A DNA stretch of 64,000 nucleotides, from the NCBI RefSeq assembly GCF_947507565.1, contig NC_089175.1:2469733-2533732 (forward strand), written 5' to 3'. Position 1 is the stretch's first letter, and each line of letters opens with the position of its first letter. This DNA comes from Oscarella lobularis. Its lineage: Eukaryota; Porifera; Homoscleromorpha; Homosclerophorida; Oscarellidae. The notes beneath the pieces were generated by a model that ran no database searches, had not been told where the DNA came from, and was given only the letters and a program-made list of their open reading frames with translations. The position numbers and the translations under genes were made by a program. This document shows, in pieces, positions 1 through 14,480 of this stretch.

Positions 1-716
1 CGGCGCTGTCTCTTCGTTGCCTTGTCGTGTCCTTTTTCATCTGATATATACGAGGTCTGTGCAGCTACTGGATCTTTCTTGATTTGCAAAGCGCGTAATA
101 TACCACTCCGCGAGCCAAACGTGAGTACCTTTGATGGAAGGTTCTGGGGACCCGGTTCTGGTTCTAGCATACGGAAGTAGTCGTGCTTCCTGGAAGTTCG
201 AGATTGCAAATTCTCCCGCAAGAAATACGGCTTGCGGCTCGATGACGAAACAACGCGGCCACGTGGGGGGCGGGGACCGTAAAAAAAGTCCTCCAGGGAG
301 CCCCCAAGTAAGAAAAGGGCGCGCGAGGATATTGAGCAAGCTCATGGTCTTCGATGAGAGTAGGAAGCCATTTCGAAACAAGCAACTGCCTGCACAAACG
401 TCGATAGCCTACGAAACACGCGCGCGATCAATCGAGGTAGAGAAACGGCGTTTCGAGCTTATCTTGTCGTCTCAAAAAGCCTCGCATTACAGCGAAAGGC
501 TCTTCTTCAGTCATTCGATCGGCTGGTGTGCTCTTAGACGTCGTCGTGGTGGAGCTCTATCTATGGTTGTGTGCAGTTCTTCAGCACTTGCGACCACCAA
601 TGCCCGGATACAGAGCACAACCCGGAAAGATAATCACAGGTGTGACGGACAGACACCAAAGTACAATGAACGTCGCTGCTTTTCCTACAAGAATCTTTTC
701 ACTCGTACATAACTCT
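1..716. other. Unassigned flank with no recognisable gene
   Basis: Open frames occur on both strands (for example 131-712 on +), but none shows a family signature, signal peptide or convincing splice structure. The + strand frame is rich in Arg and Ser, as expected of chance translation. It may hold the 3' part of a neighbouring gene that starts outside the window. Confidence 0.4.
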
Positions 717-2419
717 CTATTGAAGTCCACTTCCTGCTTCGGTAGGAGCCTCAGTCGTCATTTCCTCTTCAATGGGAGGTAGAGTGGTCAATTCAAATTC
801 TTCGGTAGTAGGAACCTCAGTATCTCCTGAGGTTACTTCAGTTGTTGGTTCAAATGGAGGCAGAGTCGACAATTCTTCAGTAGTAGGAGCTTCAGTTGCC
901 ACTCCTTCAGTAGTAGGAGCTTCAGTTGTCACCCCTTCAGTAGTAGGAGCTTCAGTTGTCACTTCTTCAGTAGTAGGAGCTTCAGTTGTCACTCCTTCCG
1001 TAGTAGGAGCTTCAGTTGTCACTCCTTCAGTAGTAGGAGCTTCAGTTGTCACTTCTTCCGTGGTAGGAGTCTCAGTCGTCAATTCTTTCGCAGTAGTAGG
1101 AGCTTCAGTTGTTGGTTCAATGGGAGGCAAAGTGGTTAATTCAAATTCAGTAGGAGCTGCAGTATCTCCTGAGGCTTCAGTTGTTGGTTCTTCAGTAGTA
1201 GGAATTACAGTCGTCAATTCGTCTTCCGCAGTAGTAGGAGCTTCAGTTGTTGGCTCAATGGGATCTTCAGTGGTAGGAGCTGCAGTCGTCATTTCGTCTG
1301 CAGTAGTAGGAGCTTCCGTTGTTGGCGAAGGAGACAGTGTGATAAATTCGAATTCAGTAGGCGCTTCAGTATCTCCTGAGGCTTCAGTTGTTGGTTCTTC
1401 AGTAGTAGGACCGGCAGTCGTCAGTTCGTCTTCCGCAGTAGTAGGAGCTTCAGTTGTTGGTTCAATGGGATCTTCAGTGGTAGGAGTAGGAGCTGAAGTC
1501 GCCATTATATTTTACAGTGGCTACTACTGTAAACGAAAATCTAACTTTTGACACAAGCTTCACTTTCTTCCTTATACTCAAACCCAAGAGGGCAAAGGCA
1601 CATGTAACTGCTATACGTGTTGACGCAACGTCTGTTGGAAGGACATCTGTCAGGTGCCATGCAGTCATTGATATCTAAAATTTTTTTAAGTTGATGTTAC
1701 TTATCATGCACAGTATCTCTCTCACTGTACCCTTGCACCGTCCTTTGTGAGACAATTCCAAGCCACGTGGACAGACGCATCGATAGTCGCCCATGGCCAT
1801 CTTTCGGCACTGAAACTGACACGGATGCTCACATCCATCTGTGCCTAAAGCTAACAAGACGTTGGATCAATAAACCAGAACAAACACTAAGAGAGAGAAA
1901 GAACGACTTCGGGGCGAGCGATAAGAACCGTCGCGACGCCCCGACACGTGCGAGTGGAGCGGCGCGGGGGAAGTCGTTTGGTCTTTGACCAAAGCATTAT
2001 GCATGCACAAAAAACGTCCTTCCCACCGTCCGATAATCTCCCTTGGGATCTATTGGGGGAGTGTCGTTTCTTCTAACCTTTGCACGTCCTCCGGTCGGCA
2101 GCGAGGGAGTAGCCGGAGTAGCAAAAACACCGATAGCCACCGGGGTAGTTAAAGCATCCGTGTTCGCAGAGATTCTGGCTGCATTCGTCCACGTCTACAC
2201 AAAGGGAACAAGTAAATTAAATCGAGACGCCGGACCGCAATTCGACGACGACTCGTAGGAGTCTCGCCATCTCTCCCGAGACATGGAGTGATCGCGCATT
2301 CTCCGTGCAACGCGATGCCGCAATCGGGTTATACTTTTGCGTGGCCTTGGAGCCGCCGCTCCGCTCGCCACCGCCGCCATCGCTAGAAGCAACGCACACA
2401 CGCACGCAATCGACGCCAT
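717..2419 (-). CDS. Secreted EGF-mucin protein, copy 1 (439 aa, 5 exons)
   Basis: Predicted secreted or surface-coat protein; its partner is unknown. Exons, all joined in phase 1, are 2236-2419, 2078-2194, 1731-1844, 1546-1674 and 717-1492. The start at 2419 opens a signal peptide ([20 protein letters not shown]) followed by a basic stretch. Three EGF modules follow, one per exon: a calcium-binding type opening DVDEC, a second EGF with [10 protein letters not shown], and a calcium-binding type opening DINDC. The last exon is a Thr/Pro/Glu mucin-like domain of about 258 residues built from TTEAPTTEE-type units, a probable O-glycosylation substrate. The frame ends in SGLQ with no membrane helix or GPI signal seen. 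The phase 1-1 EGF exons match the usual exon-shuffling pattern. It is the left member of a tandem duplication; copy 2 is at 3355-4489. Confidence 0.82.
735..1480 (-). repeat. Thr-rich mucin tandem repeats
   Basis: An imperfect 24-30 bp minisatellite codes for TTEAPTTEE-like units. Around 880-1080 six to seven near-identical units follow one another, alternating [10 protein letters not shown] and [10 protein letters not shown]. The complementary strand is also open over the whole repeat (772-1551), a shadow of the repeat composition. Copy 2 of the gene has far fewer units, so the array length is unstable. Confidence 0.8.
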
Positions 2420-2552
2420 CAAAGAGGATCACGGGGAAAAAATGAAGGAAAAAGGATAGAGCGGCGGATTTATGCGGTCAGCGGTGTACAGACGCAGAAT
2501 GAATGGGACGCGTGTGACCCCGAGAGGGCGGGCTGTAAATACAAAATCTAAT

Positions 2553-3080
2553 TAGTCCTGCTTTGAGAGCTCTTTTATATGCTAACCTTGTGTAGAATCC
2601 TATTAGAACGTGGACCACAACGCCGCCTCGATTCTACGTCGTAATTTAGTAGGCCTTTGGGTTAGGAATCGTACACCACTGTACGTCCAATAATGAGTCT
2701 GATTTGACGATGATGACGACGAGTAGATACCGGACGCAGCTTGGAAGATAAACTTCTGCGCGGCGAAAAAGGATGCTGTAAAAGAAAGAGCATTGCTACG
2801 GAGAAGTAGACAAGTGCACGAAGCGTGGCGACATCTTACTAGGCTCGTCCTCTATCCGGCCGTGATGCCAGCGACTTCGTCTTTTCTACTCTTCCTCCTC
2901 CTCTTCTTGTTTGTTCTATTCGTCTTTAGTGCAGCTCAGTCGGTCGTCGTTTGATGGCGAGAAAACAGACGATCAGGATCCTCGAAAGGAGCCCTTCTTT
3001 ATTCTACTAGACTCCATCATGTCATGCAGCTCTTAACGCGTCTAAACTTACCCTGCTGGTGGATTCGTTCGGTCCGCCAT
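2553..3080 (-). pseudogene. VMA21 pseudogene, left unit of duplication
   Basis: The sequence parallels intact VMA21 at 4619-5060: the first exon and donor (ATG at 3080), the stretch encoding VATLR-LVYFS, the acceptor before the third exon and the final Gln-Asp-stop. Small deletions break the frame in the middle exon, and the Gly/Val-rich last transmembrane segment is shortened. The conserved Met-rich core survives only as fragments. It was copied together with EGF-mucin copy 1 and has decayed, leaving the right unit as the only functional VMA21. Confidence 0.8.
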
Positions 3081-3117
3081 TTTCTTGAGTTAAGTGCCGC
3101 TCACGTGACACATGATT

Positions 3118-3240
3118 ATTGATTGGCTTTGGCGAAAAATCATCCGCTCTTCTGTGGCCAACGAATGCCGTTGGAAATCAAGCAGATGCTTCTGGCGCTC
3201 AAAAGGGCCTTTTAAAAAAACTCCTCCAAGGGTCCGTCAG
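3118..3240 (+). pseudogene. COMMD5 5' fragment
   Basis: About 115 bp match the first exon of COMMD5 (5150-5270), including the codons for PSEIKQML and FRKLL-type residues, but the frame is shifted and the match stops near 3235. This is the right-hand breakpoint of the left duplication unit. The next 90 bp up to about 3325 match neither unit and include a short direct repeat of TCAGGGAAAGCGT. Confidence 0.75.
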
Positions 3241-3354
3241 GGAAAGCGTACATCAGGGAAAGCGTGCGAACCTGCGTGTAAATCATAGGCGTGCATCAAT
3301 GATAATATTGAGGGCAACTTCTTAATTCGGTAGAAGCCTCAGTTGTCAGTTCCT

Positions 3355-4489
3355 TCAAAAATCCCGGTCAAATTCCTTAGTAGGAACCTCGGTAGTCGAT
3401 TCAGTGGGCGGTAGAGTGGTCAATTCCAATTCTTCAGTAGTAGGAGCTTCAGTTGTTGGTTCAATGGGATCTTCGGTGGTAGGAGCTGCAGTTGTCATTT
3501 CTTCTGCAGTAGTAGGAGCTTCCGTTGTTGGCGAAGGAGACAGTGTGATAAATTCGAATTCAGTAGGCGCTTCAGTATCTCCTGAGGCTTCAGTTGTTGG
3601 TTCTTCAGTAGTAGGACCGGCAGTCGTCAGTTCGTCTTCCGCAGTAGTAGGAGCTTCAGTTGTTGGTTCAATGGGATCTTCAGTGGTAGGAGTAGGAGCT
3701 GAAGTCGCCATTATATTTTACAGTGGCTACTACTGTAAACGAAAATCTAACTTTTGACACAAGCTTCACTTTCTTCCTTATACTCAAACCCAAGAGGGCA
3801 AAGGCACATGTAACTGCCATACGTGTTGACGCAACGTCTGTTGGAAGGACATCTCTCTGGTGCCATGCATTCATTGATATCTAAAAATTTTTAAGTTGAT
3901 GTTACTTATCATGCACAGTATCTCTCTCACTGTACCTTTGCACCGTCCTTTGTGAGATGATTCCAAGCCACGTGGACAGACACACTGATAGCCGCCCATG
4001 GCCATCTTTCGGCACTGAAACTGACACGGATGCTCACATCCATCTGTGCCTAAAGCTAACAAGATGTTGGATCAATAAACCAGAACAAACACCAAGAGAG
4101 AGAAAACGAGACTTCAAGGAGAGCGAGAAGAGCGCAGTTGCGTTTCTTTTAACCTTTGCACGTCCTTCGGTCGGCAGCGAGGGAGTAGCCAGCGTAGCAA
4201 AAACACCAATAGCCACCGGGATAGTTCGTGCACCCGTGTTCGCAGAGATTCTGGGTGCATTCGCTTACGTCTACACAAAGGAAACGAGTAAATTAAATCA
4301 AGACGCTTAACTGTAATTTGACGACGACTCGTAGGAGTCTCGCCATCGAGACATGGAGTGATCACGCATTCTCCGTGCAACGCGATGCCGCAATCGGGTT
4401 ATACCTTTGCGTGGCCTTGGGGCCGCCGCTCCGCTCGCCACCGCCACCATCGCTAGAAGCAACGCACACACGCACGCAATCGACGCCAT
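3355..4489 (-). CDS. Secreted EGF-mucin protein, copy 2 (293 aa, 5 exons)
   Basis: Tandem paralogue of the gene at 717-2419 with the same exon plan: 4312-4489, 4154-4270, 3936-4049, 3752-3880 and 3355-3698, all in phase 1. The signal peptide and three EGF modules are kept; the first EGF opens NVSEC instead of DVDEC, so it has lost acidic residues of the calcium-binding consensus. The mucin domain is only about 114 residues against about 258 in copy 1, and the protein ends in FDRDF rather than SGLQ. The frame is intact, so it may be functional; the shorter stalk would bring the EGF modules closer to whatever the tail contacts. Confidence 0.8.
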
Positions 4490-4618
4490 CAAAGAGGAAA
4501 AAATGAAGTAAAAGGGTAGGAGCGGCGGTTTTATGCAGTCAGCGGTGTACAGACGCAGAAGTGAATGAGATAAACTCAAGAGGGCGGAGCATGTGCGCGT
4601 GGAAAATATGAAATCTAA

Positions 4619-5060
4619 TTAGTCCTGCTTGGGAGCTGCTTCTTCCTTATATGCCAACCATATATAGAATCCTATTAGAACGTGAATGATTGCGACGGCG
4701 ACCACAACGCCGCCGATCCCGCTCGATTCCACGTCATAATCCAGTAGGCCTTTGGGTACGAAGCCCAATAAATAAATAAATAAATGAAGAGAGTCTCGAA
4801 TGTCTGTACCTTGGAAGAGAAACTTCTGCGTAACGAAAAAGGCTCCTATAGGGAGAAAAAGCATTGCCGCCGAGAAGTAGACAAGTGTGCGAAGCGTGGC
4901 GACATCTTGCGCCGTCCAACGACGACCGACTCTAGAAAACCGACAATCAGGATCCTCGAAAGGAGCCCCACTCTTTATTACTAGACTCCATCATATCATG
5001 CATTTGCTACGGCTCCTGAATTGTCTAAGCTTACCCTGCTGGATTCGCTTGATCTGCCAT
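4619..5060 (-). CDS. VMA21: V-ATPase assembly factor VMA21 (92 aa, 3 exons)
   Basis: Small ER membrane chaperone for assembly of the V-ATPase Vo sector. Exons 5035-5060, 4810-4931 and 4619-4749 join in frame to 92 codons, close to the human length of 101. The middle exon gives TLRTLVYFSAAM and PIGAFFVTQKFLF, matching the first membrane segment of the family. The last exon gives the second helix (GGVVVAVAIIHVLIGFYIWL) and ends Lys-Gln-Asp, as human VMA21 does. Its start lies only 51 bp from that of COMMD5 on the other strand, so they share a promoter. A decayed duplicate is at 2553-3080. Confidence 0.92.
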
Positions 5061-5111
5061 TTTCGTGATTTCAAGTGCAGCTCACGTGACACGTGATTAT
5101 CGATTAGAAAC
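5061..5111. promoter_or_regulatory. Bidirectional promoter VMA21 / COMMD5
   Basis: Only 51 bp separate the two divergent start codons. The spacer carries CACGTG cores around 5084-5094 (two CACGTGA-type motifs side by side), an E-box of the kind bound by bHLH-Zip factors. The same arrangement is partly kept in the decayed left copy near 3100. Confidence 0.55.
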
Positions 5112-6092
5112 ATGGCTGCCGTTCAGGTAATGACGATGTCTGGCGCTATGGCGAGAGATCGTCCGCTGTTCTTTGGCGCGCGAATGCCGTCGGAAATCAA
5201 GCAGATGCTTCCGGCGCTCAAAAACGTCGAGAAGGGCCTCTTTAGGAAACTCCTCCAAGGTCCGAAGAGTTCTAGAGCGAATACGTCTCCGCAACAGCGT
5301 TTTCTAGCTTGCGTGCGAATACTAGAGAACGAGGATAGCGGTCTAGACGACCTGAGCGCGTTGAAATCGGCGAACGCGAGCGAAGAAACGATTCAAACCG
5401 TCTTCTCCGGTTTATTGGTTCTTCTTCGATCCGCTCTTCGAGTACCCCGAACGTCTCTGAAATCAGAGGTGAAAATCGACTATTCTAAAATTGATATATT
5501 TGGTTATTACAGTCTTTGCAGACTTTTCGAGCAGATCTCAAGGAAATAAAGTGAGTACAGGTAATTCATTTGTACGTAAATAGGGAATATTGATATTCTA
5601 GGATTCCCGCTGAACTTATTCCTGATATAGTCAAGGCCGTTTTTGGCTCTAGGTACTCGGCTTGTTTGTAATGTATGGCTCTAAGTACTCACAAGGGGGG
5701 GTCTACTATAGGAGAGATACTCTGGATGATTCTGCTATTGAAAATCGAGTTCGTCTACCCACGTTGCAATCATTGAAGTGGCGCGTCGACGTTTCCATTT
5801 CGACTAGGTCAGGAAGGGGAGCATAAGCGCTCAAAATAAAAGGTGTTATTTTCTCCTATTGACAGTTCTCTCAATCGCGTTTTGGAGCCCTCCGTTTTGA
5901 TGGAAATGACATTGAGCGACGGAAGAATTCATACCTTCGAAGTAGGTTAATTAAATAATTTTAATCCTATTTCTTATTTCTTCTAAAAAGGTCCCCGTGT
6001 CTAAATTCCATCAACTTCGCTACAACGTCGCTTACGTTTTGAAGCAGATGGAAGATCTCGAAAGACGAAACGTCTTGAAGATCAAGGACTAG
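5112..6092 (+). CDS. COMMD5: COMM domain-containing protein 5 (6 exons)
   Basis: Subunit of the Commander/CCC endosomal recycling complex. Exon 1 is 5112-5468 (FFGARMPSEIKQM and FRKLLQ match human COMMD5 FLGAQLPPEV and FRKLLK). Short exons follow: about 5513-5549 (SLQTFRADLKEI), about 5603-5651 (IPAELIPDIVKAVFGS), about 5711-5809 (through WRVDVSIST), about 5865-5940 (SSLNRVLEPSVLMEMTLSDG) and about 5990-6092 (VPVSKFHQLRYNVAYVLKQM, ending KIKD). The last three exons form the C-terminal COMM domain. All junctions keep frame. The intact gene lies in the right duplication unit; a fragment remains at 3118-3240. Confidence 0.9.
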
Positions 6093-6215
6093 ACTACTCT
6101 CTGTATTGCTTCGTATTCCCACCCCCCAAGCCCCATCATTTTCATAGCAAAAATCCAATAATACTAATAATAATTGTGAATATAAAAAAGCATACCGACC
6201 GCGCACGTGGTTCGT

Positions 6216-9867
<3,652 letters not shown>

Positions 9868-9988
9868 AATCGATAATAATGCATACATACATAATTCATA
9901 ATCAAGAGACTCGGAAACAGAAAAAAAAACCCGCACAAAATCACGATCATAAGTTAAAGGGGGAACCCTACGCAGCCTAGTCCGCATT

Positions 9989-11032
9989 TTACACCCACTT
10001 CTTGATCTCGTCATAGAGAGCCAAGACAAGCGCGCCGCCCGTGCCGCGAAGCACATTGGAAAAGGCCCCCTTGAAGAAGGCGCGACCCCCTTCGTTCTTA
10101 TAGATCTTCCTCCAGCAATCGATCGTGCCCGTATAGAGCTTATCGGCACGACCCGACTGCATCATCATGCGACGACGTACCGTATCGAAAGGATAGGATA
10201 TGATACCGGCGACCGTGGTCACGCACTGAGCAATAAGCCAAGCGACGACAAACGGCGTCTTCTTCGGATCAGGCAACATGCCCTTGATCGTATCGAAGAA
10301 TCCGAAATAGGAAGCACGATAGATAATAATGCCTTGTATGGAGACGAAGAAGCCTTGATAGAGACCGCGAACGCCGTCGCTGCGCACCGTCTTCACGAGA
10401 CAATCGCCGAGACCCGTGAATTGGCGATCGGCGCCCGATTTTCCGATGTCGGCGGCGAGACGCGTACGAGCGAAATCCAAGGGATAGACGAAGCAGAGCG
10501 ACGTCGCGCCGGCGGCGCCGCCCGACGCGAGATTGCCGGCGAAGTAGCGAAAGAATTGCTTTTTCTGATCGACGCCGCTCAGGAAGAAACCCTTGTATGT
10601 GTCCTTGAAGGCGAAGTTGAGCGCTTGCGTCGGAAAGTAGCGTATGACGTTCGCGAGATTGCCGCGCCAGAGCGAGAAGAAGCCCTGCTCGCGGGGAATG
10701 CGAACGAATGCGTCGACGATGCCTTTGTATTGGTTTTCGACTGTGATTTGCGTCGATGCCGCTTGTACCTAAAAGGGGGGGCCCCGGTTCGAGATGATCG
10801 ATCGATTGGGGAGATTCTGGCTTACTTGGAGTAGGAGTTTGACGCGTTCGATTGGAGCGACTACCGTTTTGGATACGGCGGCCGCTATGCCGCCGGTGAG
10901 AAGATCCTTTCCGAATTGTTTCGCGCTAAACGGTGGCTTCTCGTACCCTTTTTTCGGAGCGGGAGGAGCCGCCGGAGCGGGAGGAGCCGCCGGAGCCGGC
11001 GGCGGAGCGGCTGGAGTTTTGTTGTCCGACAT
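9989..11032 (-). CDS. SLC25A4/5/6: Mitochondrial ADP/ATP carrier (328 aa, 2 exons)
   Basis: Exchanges ADP and ATP across the mitochondrial inner membrane. Exons 10826-11032 and 9989-10768 join in phase 0. The mitochondrial-carrier repeats carry [21 protein letters not shown] and [12 protein letters not shown]; the RRRMMM motif is the signature of nucleotide translocases. [22 protein letters not shown] and the C-terminal [13 protein letters not shown] also match. The N-terminus before the first helix is longer than usual: about 30 residues of Ala/Pro repeats ([15 protein letters not shown]), a likely repeat expansion. No transit peptide is expected for this family. Confidence 0.95.
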
Positions 11033-11236
11033 TCGCGAGTAAGGCGAGAAACCACGAGGGACAAGAGGGTTGTTGCGCAACAAACCAATAGTGCGCGTGC
11101 GCACGATAGCCACGTGGTTTCCACGTGGGCCTTCTCTATGACTACATGTCAACTAACGCCGTACATCTCTCTTTTCTATAACAGAATACTATGATTGTTT
11201 TTCTTGTATATCATGACGTAATAGAATCGAGTTATT

Positions 11237-13385
11237 TTACTTCGTCTCACCTTTCTTTAGCCACAAACGACGCTTCTTCATCTTCTTTTCAGACTCGTCG
11301 CTCTCATCCATCGACGGCAAATTAGCGCACGCAAGCGAATTATAATCCTTGGCATAATCCGCCTGTATCCGATAAAAGCTCGCCACACCGGAATCAGCCG
11401 AACGTCCAAGCAACGACGGATCGGAATTACGCTTTCCAATATCTCCAAGCCGAACGATGGGCCGCGATCGCACGGAGGCGGCAGTTAAACTCGTAAGAGA
11501 ACTCGACGACGAAGCGGGATTCGATTTTCCCAAACTGTCCGTATCCGAAGAATCGCATTGCGTGGGGGCCTCTTCCGGTACGAACCCCAGCGACTTCTTA
11601 GCCGTCGTATCATTCGTTGTTTGTGCGACCTTTCGAATGCTCAACGGATCCGACGCCGATCGTCCGAGAACGGGGGTGGGGCTCTCGGTTGCCGTTGGAG
11701 ACGAGACGCTGGAGACTCTGCAGCCGCTTAGCGCTTCGATTCGCTGCCATCGGAATCGATGCTCGTGTAGATCTTCGACGACGTCACGGAGGAATTCCCT
11801 AGGTACTTACACTCAAAGTCATAATGAGGTATGGTAGTCCTACTTTGCTTTGATTATTTTCTTGTCTATGATTTCGAATTGATGACCGTGGGCGAGACGA
11901 AACGTTCCGAAGAACGATCCGCGTTTCTTGCTCAGTTTTTGACACTGTGATGAAAAAAATTCGAATGATTCTTTTATTTTTTTTTTCGTACTCCTTCTTT
12001 GGCGATTTCCATCTCCTCCAAGGCGCGCTTCTTTCGTTCGTTTATAAACGTCTTTTCACGATCGTAGGAGATTTGAAGCCATTGTTTCAGCTCCGGCGGA
12101 AATGAGTTTCGCTGCGCAAGTTCGCTGTGAGCTTCGGCCAAAGCAGCTCGCACCTTGAAAAGACTATTTATTAGAAAACTCCATGCAAAAAATTTATTCT
12201 CACTTCGTGTAATTCTTCGGCGACTTTTCGTTGATCTTCCACTTCCGCTTCGTCCGCGAGAGATTTCTAAAATACAAATGAATGAGAACGCAATCAAATT
12301 TTAATTAATTAAACGAACTTCATCCGGTTGATCTTCAGATAGCCTATACATTAATTAATCATAATTATATTATGAAATTAAAGTCTGGTTCTCTTTTACT
12401 TTTGTTGTAGAAGCTTCAGCTCTTTTTCCGCCTGTTGCAGTGTCTCCATGTCCTCCATCATCTTCCTCATTTCTTTTCTCGAGACGCTTTTCACTTGTCG
12501 CGTGTAAAGAAAGAGAAATCCGACGGCGAGCAGAGAAACGACCAAAGCGAAATCCTTCAAGACGTTTCCACCTCAAAGAGAAACAAATTTCAGACTATTT
12601 CACTATATAATAGAAGCGCGGACTAACTGACCTCTTTCGAATAAAGGCCCAAATAAAATGGCGTCAATAGCCTTTAATTCGATCTTATTCCGATGCTTTT
12701 TATTCATGATCTTGAGAACGTCACGCAAGTATCCTCTCTTACGATTGGCTATTCTACAAACAGATGACTTTCAATCAAAAAAAACATTGAATTTAGCCAC
12801 TAACAAGGGCAAGAAGTTTCCCGTAATGGAGTGACGTCGAAATGCGTCGGAATATTCCGGAAGTTGGACAACGGTATTTATCCAGTTAATGACGTCATTA
12901 GCAGTCCAATTTCGCACTAAGAAAAAGATTAAATAAATTCCATAAACAAAAGGAAGAAGTAATTTAAATTAACCTGGATTGGCCAGCCACGCTCGTTCGA
13001 GATCTTCGATAGATATGGATGGATCGTTGCCGTGAAAATATTCGTCTTTTTGTCTTTCGTCGGCGTACTGTAGCTCCTCTCTCAAAAACTAAGAGCAGTA
13101 ATAATAATAAATAAATTATTTAATTTTTAATTATATTGCTACACGTGCCTCCTTCGATTCCAATGAATCAATAGAACCGCTATGATCGTCGTCCAAGAGC
13201 TTGTGCACTTCGCTGAGAGCTTCTTTCACTTCTCTAGCGTATGAGTCCTTTTTGATTTCAACAACATCGCAATTGGCTATCACTGGAGCGAAAAAAAATG
13301 TGAGCGAACCAAAAACGAGAACAGAAAAGGTGAACGTACAAATAAATAGAAAGAGATACGGCGCTGTCTTGGCGTATGACGTCAT
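11237..13385 (-). CDS. STIM: STIM, ER calcium sensor for store-operated entry (about 9 exons)
   Basis: Single-pass ER membrane protein that senses luminal calcium and gates Orai channels. From the N-terminus: signal peptide (MTSYAKTAPYLFLF; an optional 57-bp intron lies in it), a canonical EF-hand loop DDDHSGSIDSLE (near 13160-13195), the hidden EF/linker exon (FLREELQYADE, EYFHGNDPSISIEDL), a SAM domain (NWTANDVINWINTVV, LPEYSDAFRRHSITG), a transmembrane helix (ALVVSLLAVGFLFLY near 12500), coiled coil 1, and the Orai-activating region (LKQWLQISYDREKTF, KKRGSFFGTFRLAHG, then FRWQRIEAL). The Ser-rich tail ends in a polybasic KKMKKRRLWLKK, resembling the phosphoinositide-binding tail of human STIM1. 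CC1 looks shorter than in vertebrates. The start at 13385 is chosen for the signal peptide; an in-frame upstream extension exists. Confidence 0.92.
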
Positions 13386-13708
13386 CGCAGATGGCCTCTG
13401 TTTACATGCACCTGTCGTGGATGCAAAAAATCTTCGATTAGACGATTGTCTCGCTCGCCTAGGCGCACGATACGACAACTTCCTACTATTAGCGAGATTT
13501 CGAGTCACGTGGCCGTTTCGAGCCAATTAGACAGTGCCAGGTTGTTCCTAGCACTGGGAGATGTTTCCACAAATACATTTGGACTGCGAGCGAGTGCGAG
13601 CGAGTGTCCGGTGTGTTGCTTACCCTCGCGATGACGTGACAAAGCCGGACAGAGATCGAGGCCCTTGGCAATTCGGATCTACTGAAGTGAGCATGCGTAA
13701 TCCAGGAA
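13386..13708. promoter_or_regulatory. Divergent spacer STIM / SRA1
   Basis: A 323-bp interval between divergent start codons. The STIM frame stays open upstream to 13526 but loses signal-peptide character there. A tandem GCGAGTGCGAGCGAGTG stretch near 13587-13605 and a CACGTGGC motif near 13506 are the only notable elements. Probable shared promoter and 5' UTRs. Confidence 0.45.
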
Positions 13709-14480
13709 ATGTCATCTGATCGCGGTTGGAATGACCCACCTTCGTTCGCCTTCTCCTCGACGGGACAGGCGCCGAAAAAAGTCCTCAGTCGCCGACTCGT
13801 GCACGAAACGAAAACCGAAACGAAAACCGACGTGGCAAACCTAGAAAACGGACCTCCAATCGGTCCTCCACCCATCATCAATAAACAACGTAATTAGAAA
13901 CTCGAAAGCTTCCACTAATTAGCAACAGAAATGTTTAGAAATTAAGGAGACGCCGTCTCGCGCCGATGAAGAAGTCGACACGAGCCAATCGCTGAACGAG
14001 CTCGATACATTGTGGCAAAAGAGCATAGATAGCATCCCAGTATGTTTAGTTTTCCAAGAAAAAAAAGGGGGCCCTTCTTACAGTCGAATTTTTTCCTTAG
14101 AAAAAATTTCGTGCCGACATCGAACGGCGTTTAAATCTCTTAAAAAATGATTGGGAATCGGAACGATTGTCGATGGATGTCAAACAGCGAATGGCCAAAC
14201 TTATACGGGGTGGAGATAACTAATCTTAATTATTTAATTAATTAATTAATTGGGTTGCGTTAGGATTGGCGTGCGGGGATTACGACTCAGCTTATCGCAT
14301 TCACGTCAGTCTCATGGTCGACAGTGTGACCGAAGTACGCTACTTTATAGAGATACTTTACCTGGAAATAAATCATATCTCTAGGTTAGTCAGTGGATGG
14401 TGGGAATAAAGCGAATTATATCCACTCTTCAGCAGAACCCAATAGCTCCAGACACGGACACGAAACTAGATGAGAAATAA
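13709..14480 (+). CDS. SRA1: Steroid receptor RNA activator protein homologue (185 aa, 5 exons)
   Basis: Homologue of SRAP, the protein encoded by the vertebrate SRA1 locus and related to SEC31 helical domains. Exons 13709-13889, 13939-14039, 14101-14209, 14264-14334 and 14385-14480 join in frame. The N-terminus RGWNDPP and the Pro-rich GPPIGPPP match human SRA1. The helical domain has FRADIERRLNLL, MDVKQRMAKLI, RIHVSLMVDSVTEVSQWMVG and IKRII. In vertebrates the locus also makes a functional non-coding RNA; here the coding capacity is clearly conserved. It converges tail to tail with CHM, the stop codons only 20 bp apart, so the 3' UTRs must overlap. Confidence 0.93.

Noticed and set aside
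880-1080. Regular short repeats resembling a CRISPR array
   Set aside because: Repeats and spacers are the same coding unit in a eukaryotic mucin exon; no distinct spacers or cas genes.
772-1551. Open + strand frame of Ser/Val repeats opposite the mucin exon
   Set aside because: Complement of the TTEAPTTEE repeat; the minus strand has a signal peptide, EGF exons and phase-consistent splicing.
5265-5305. Possible 38-bp intron in COMMD5 exon 1 (GTCCG...CAACAG)
   Set aside because: Removing it shifts the frame to an early stop; read-through gives a COMMD5-like exon only slightly longer than the human equivalent.
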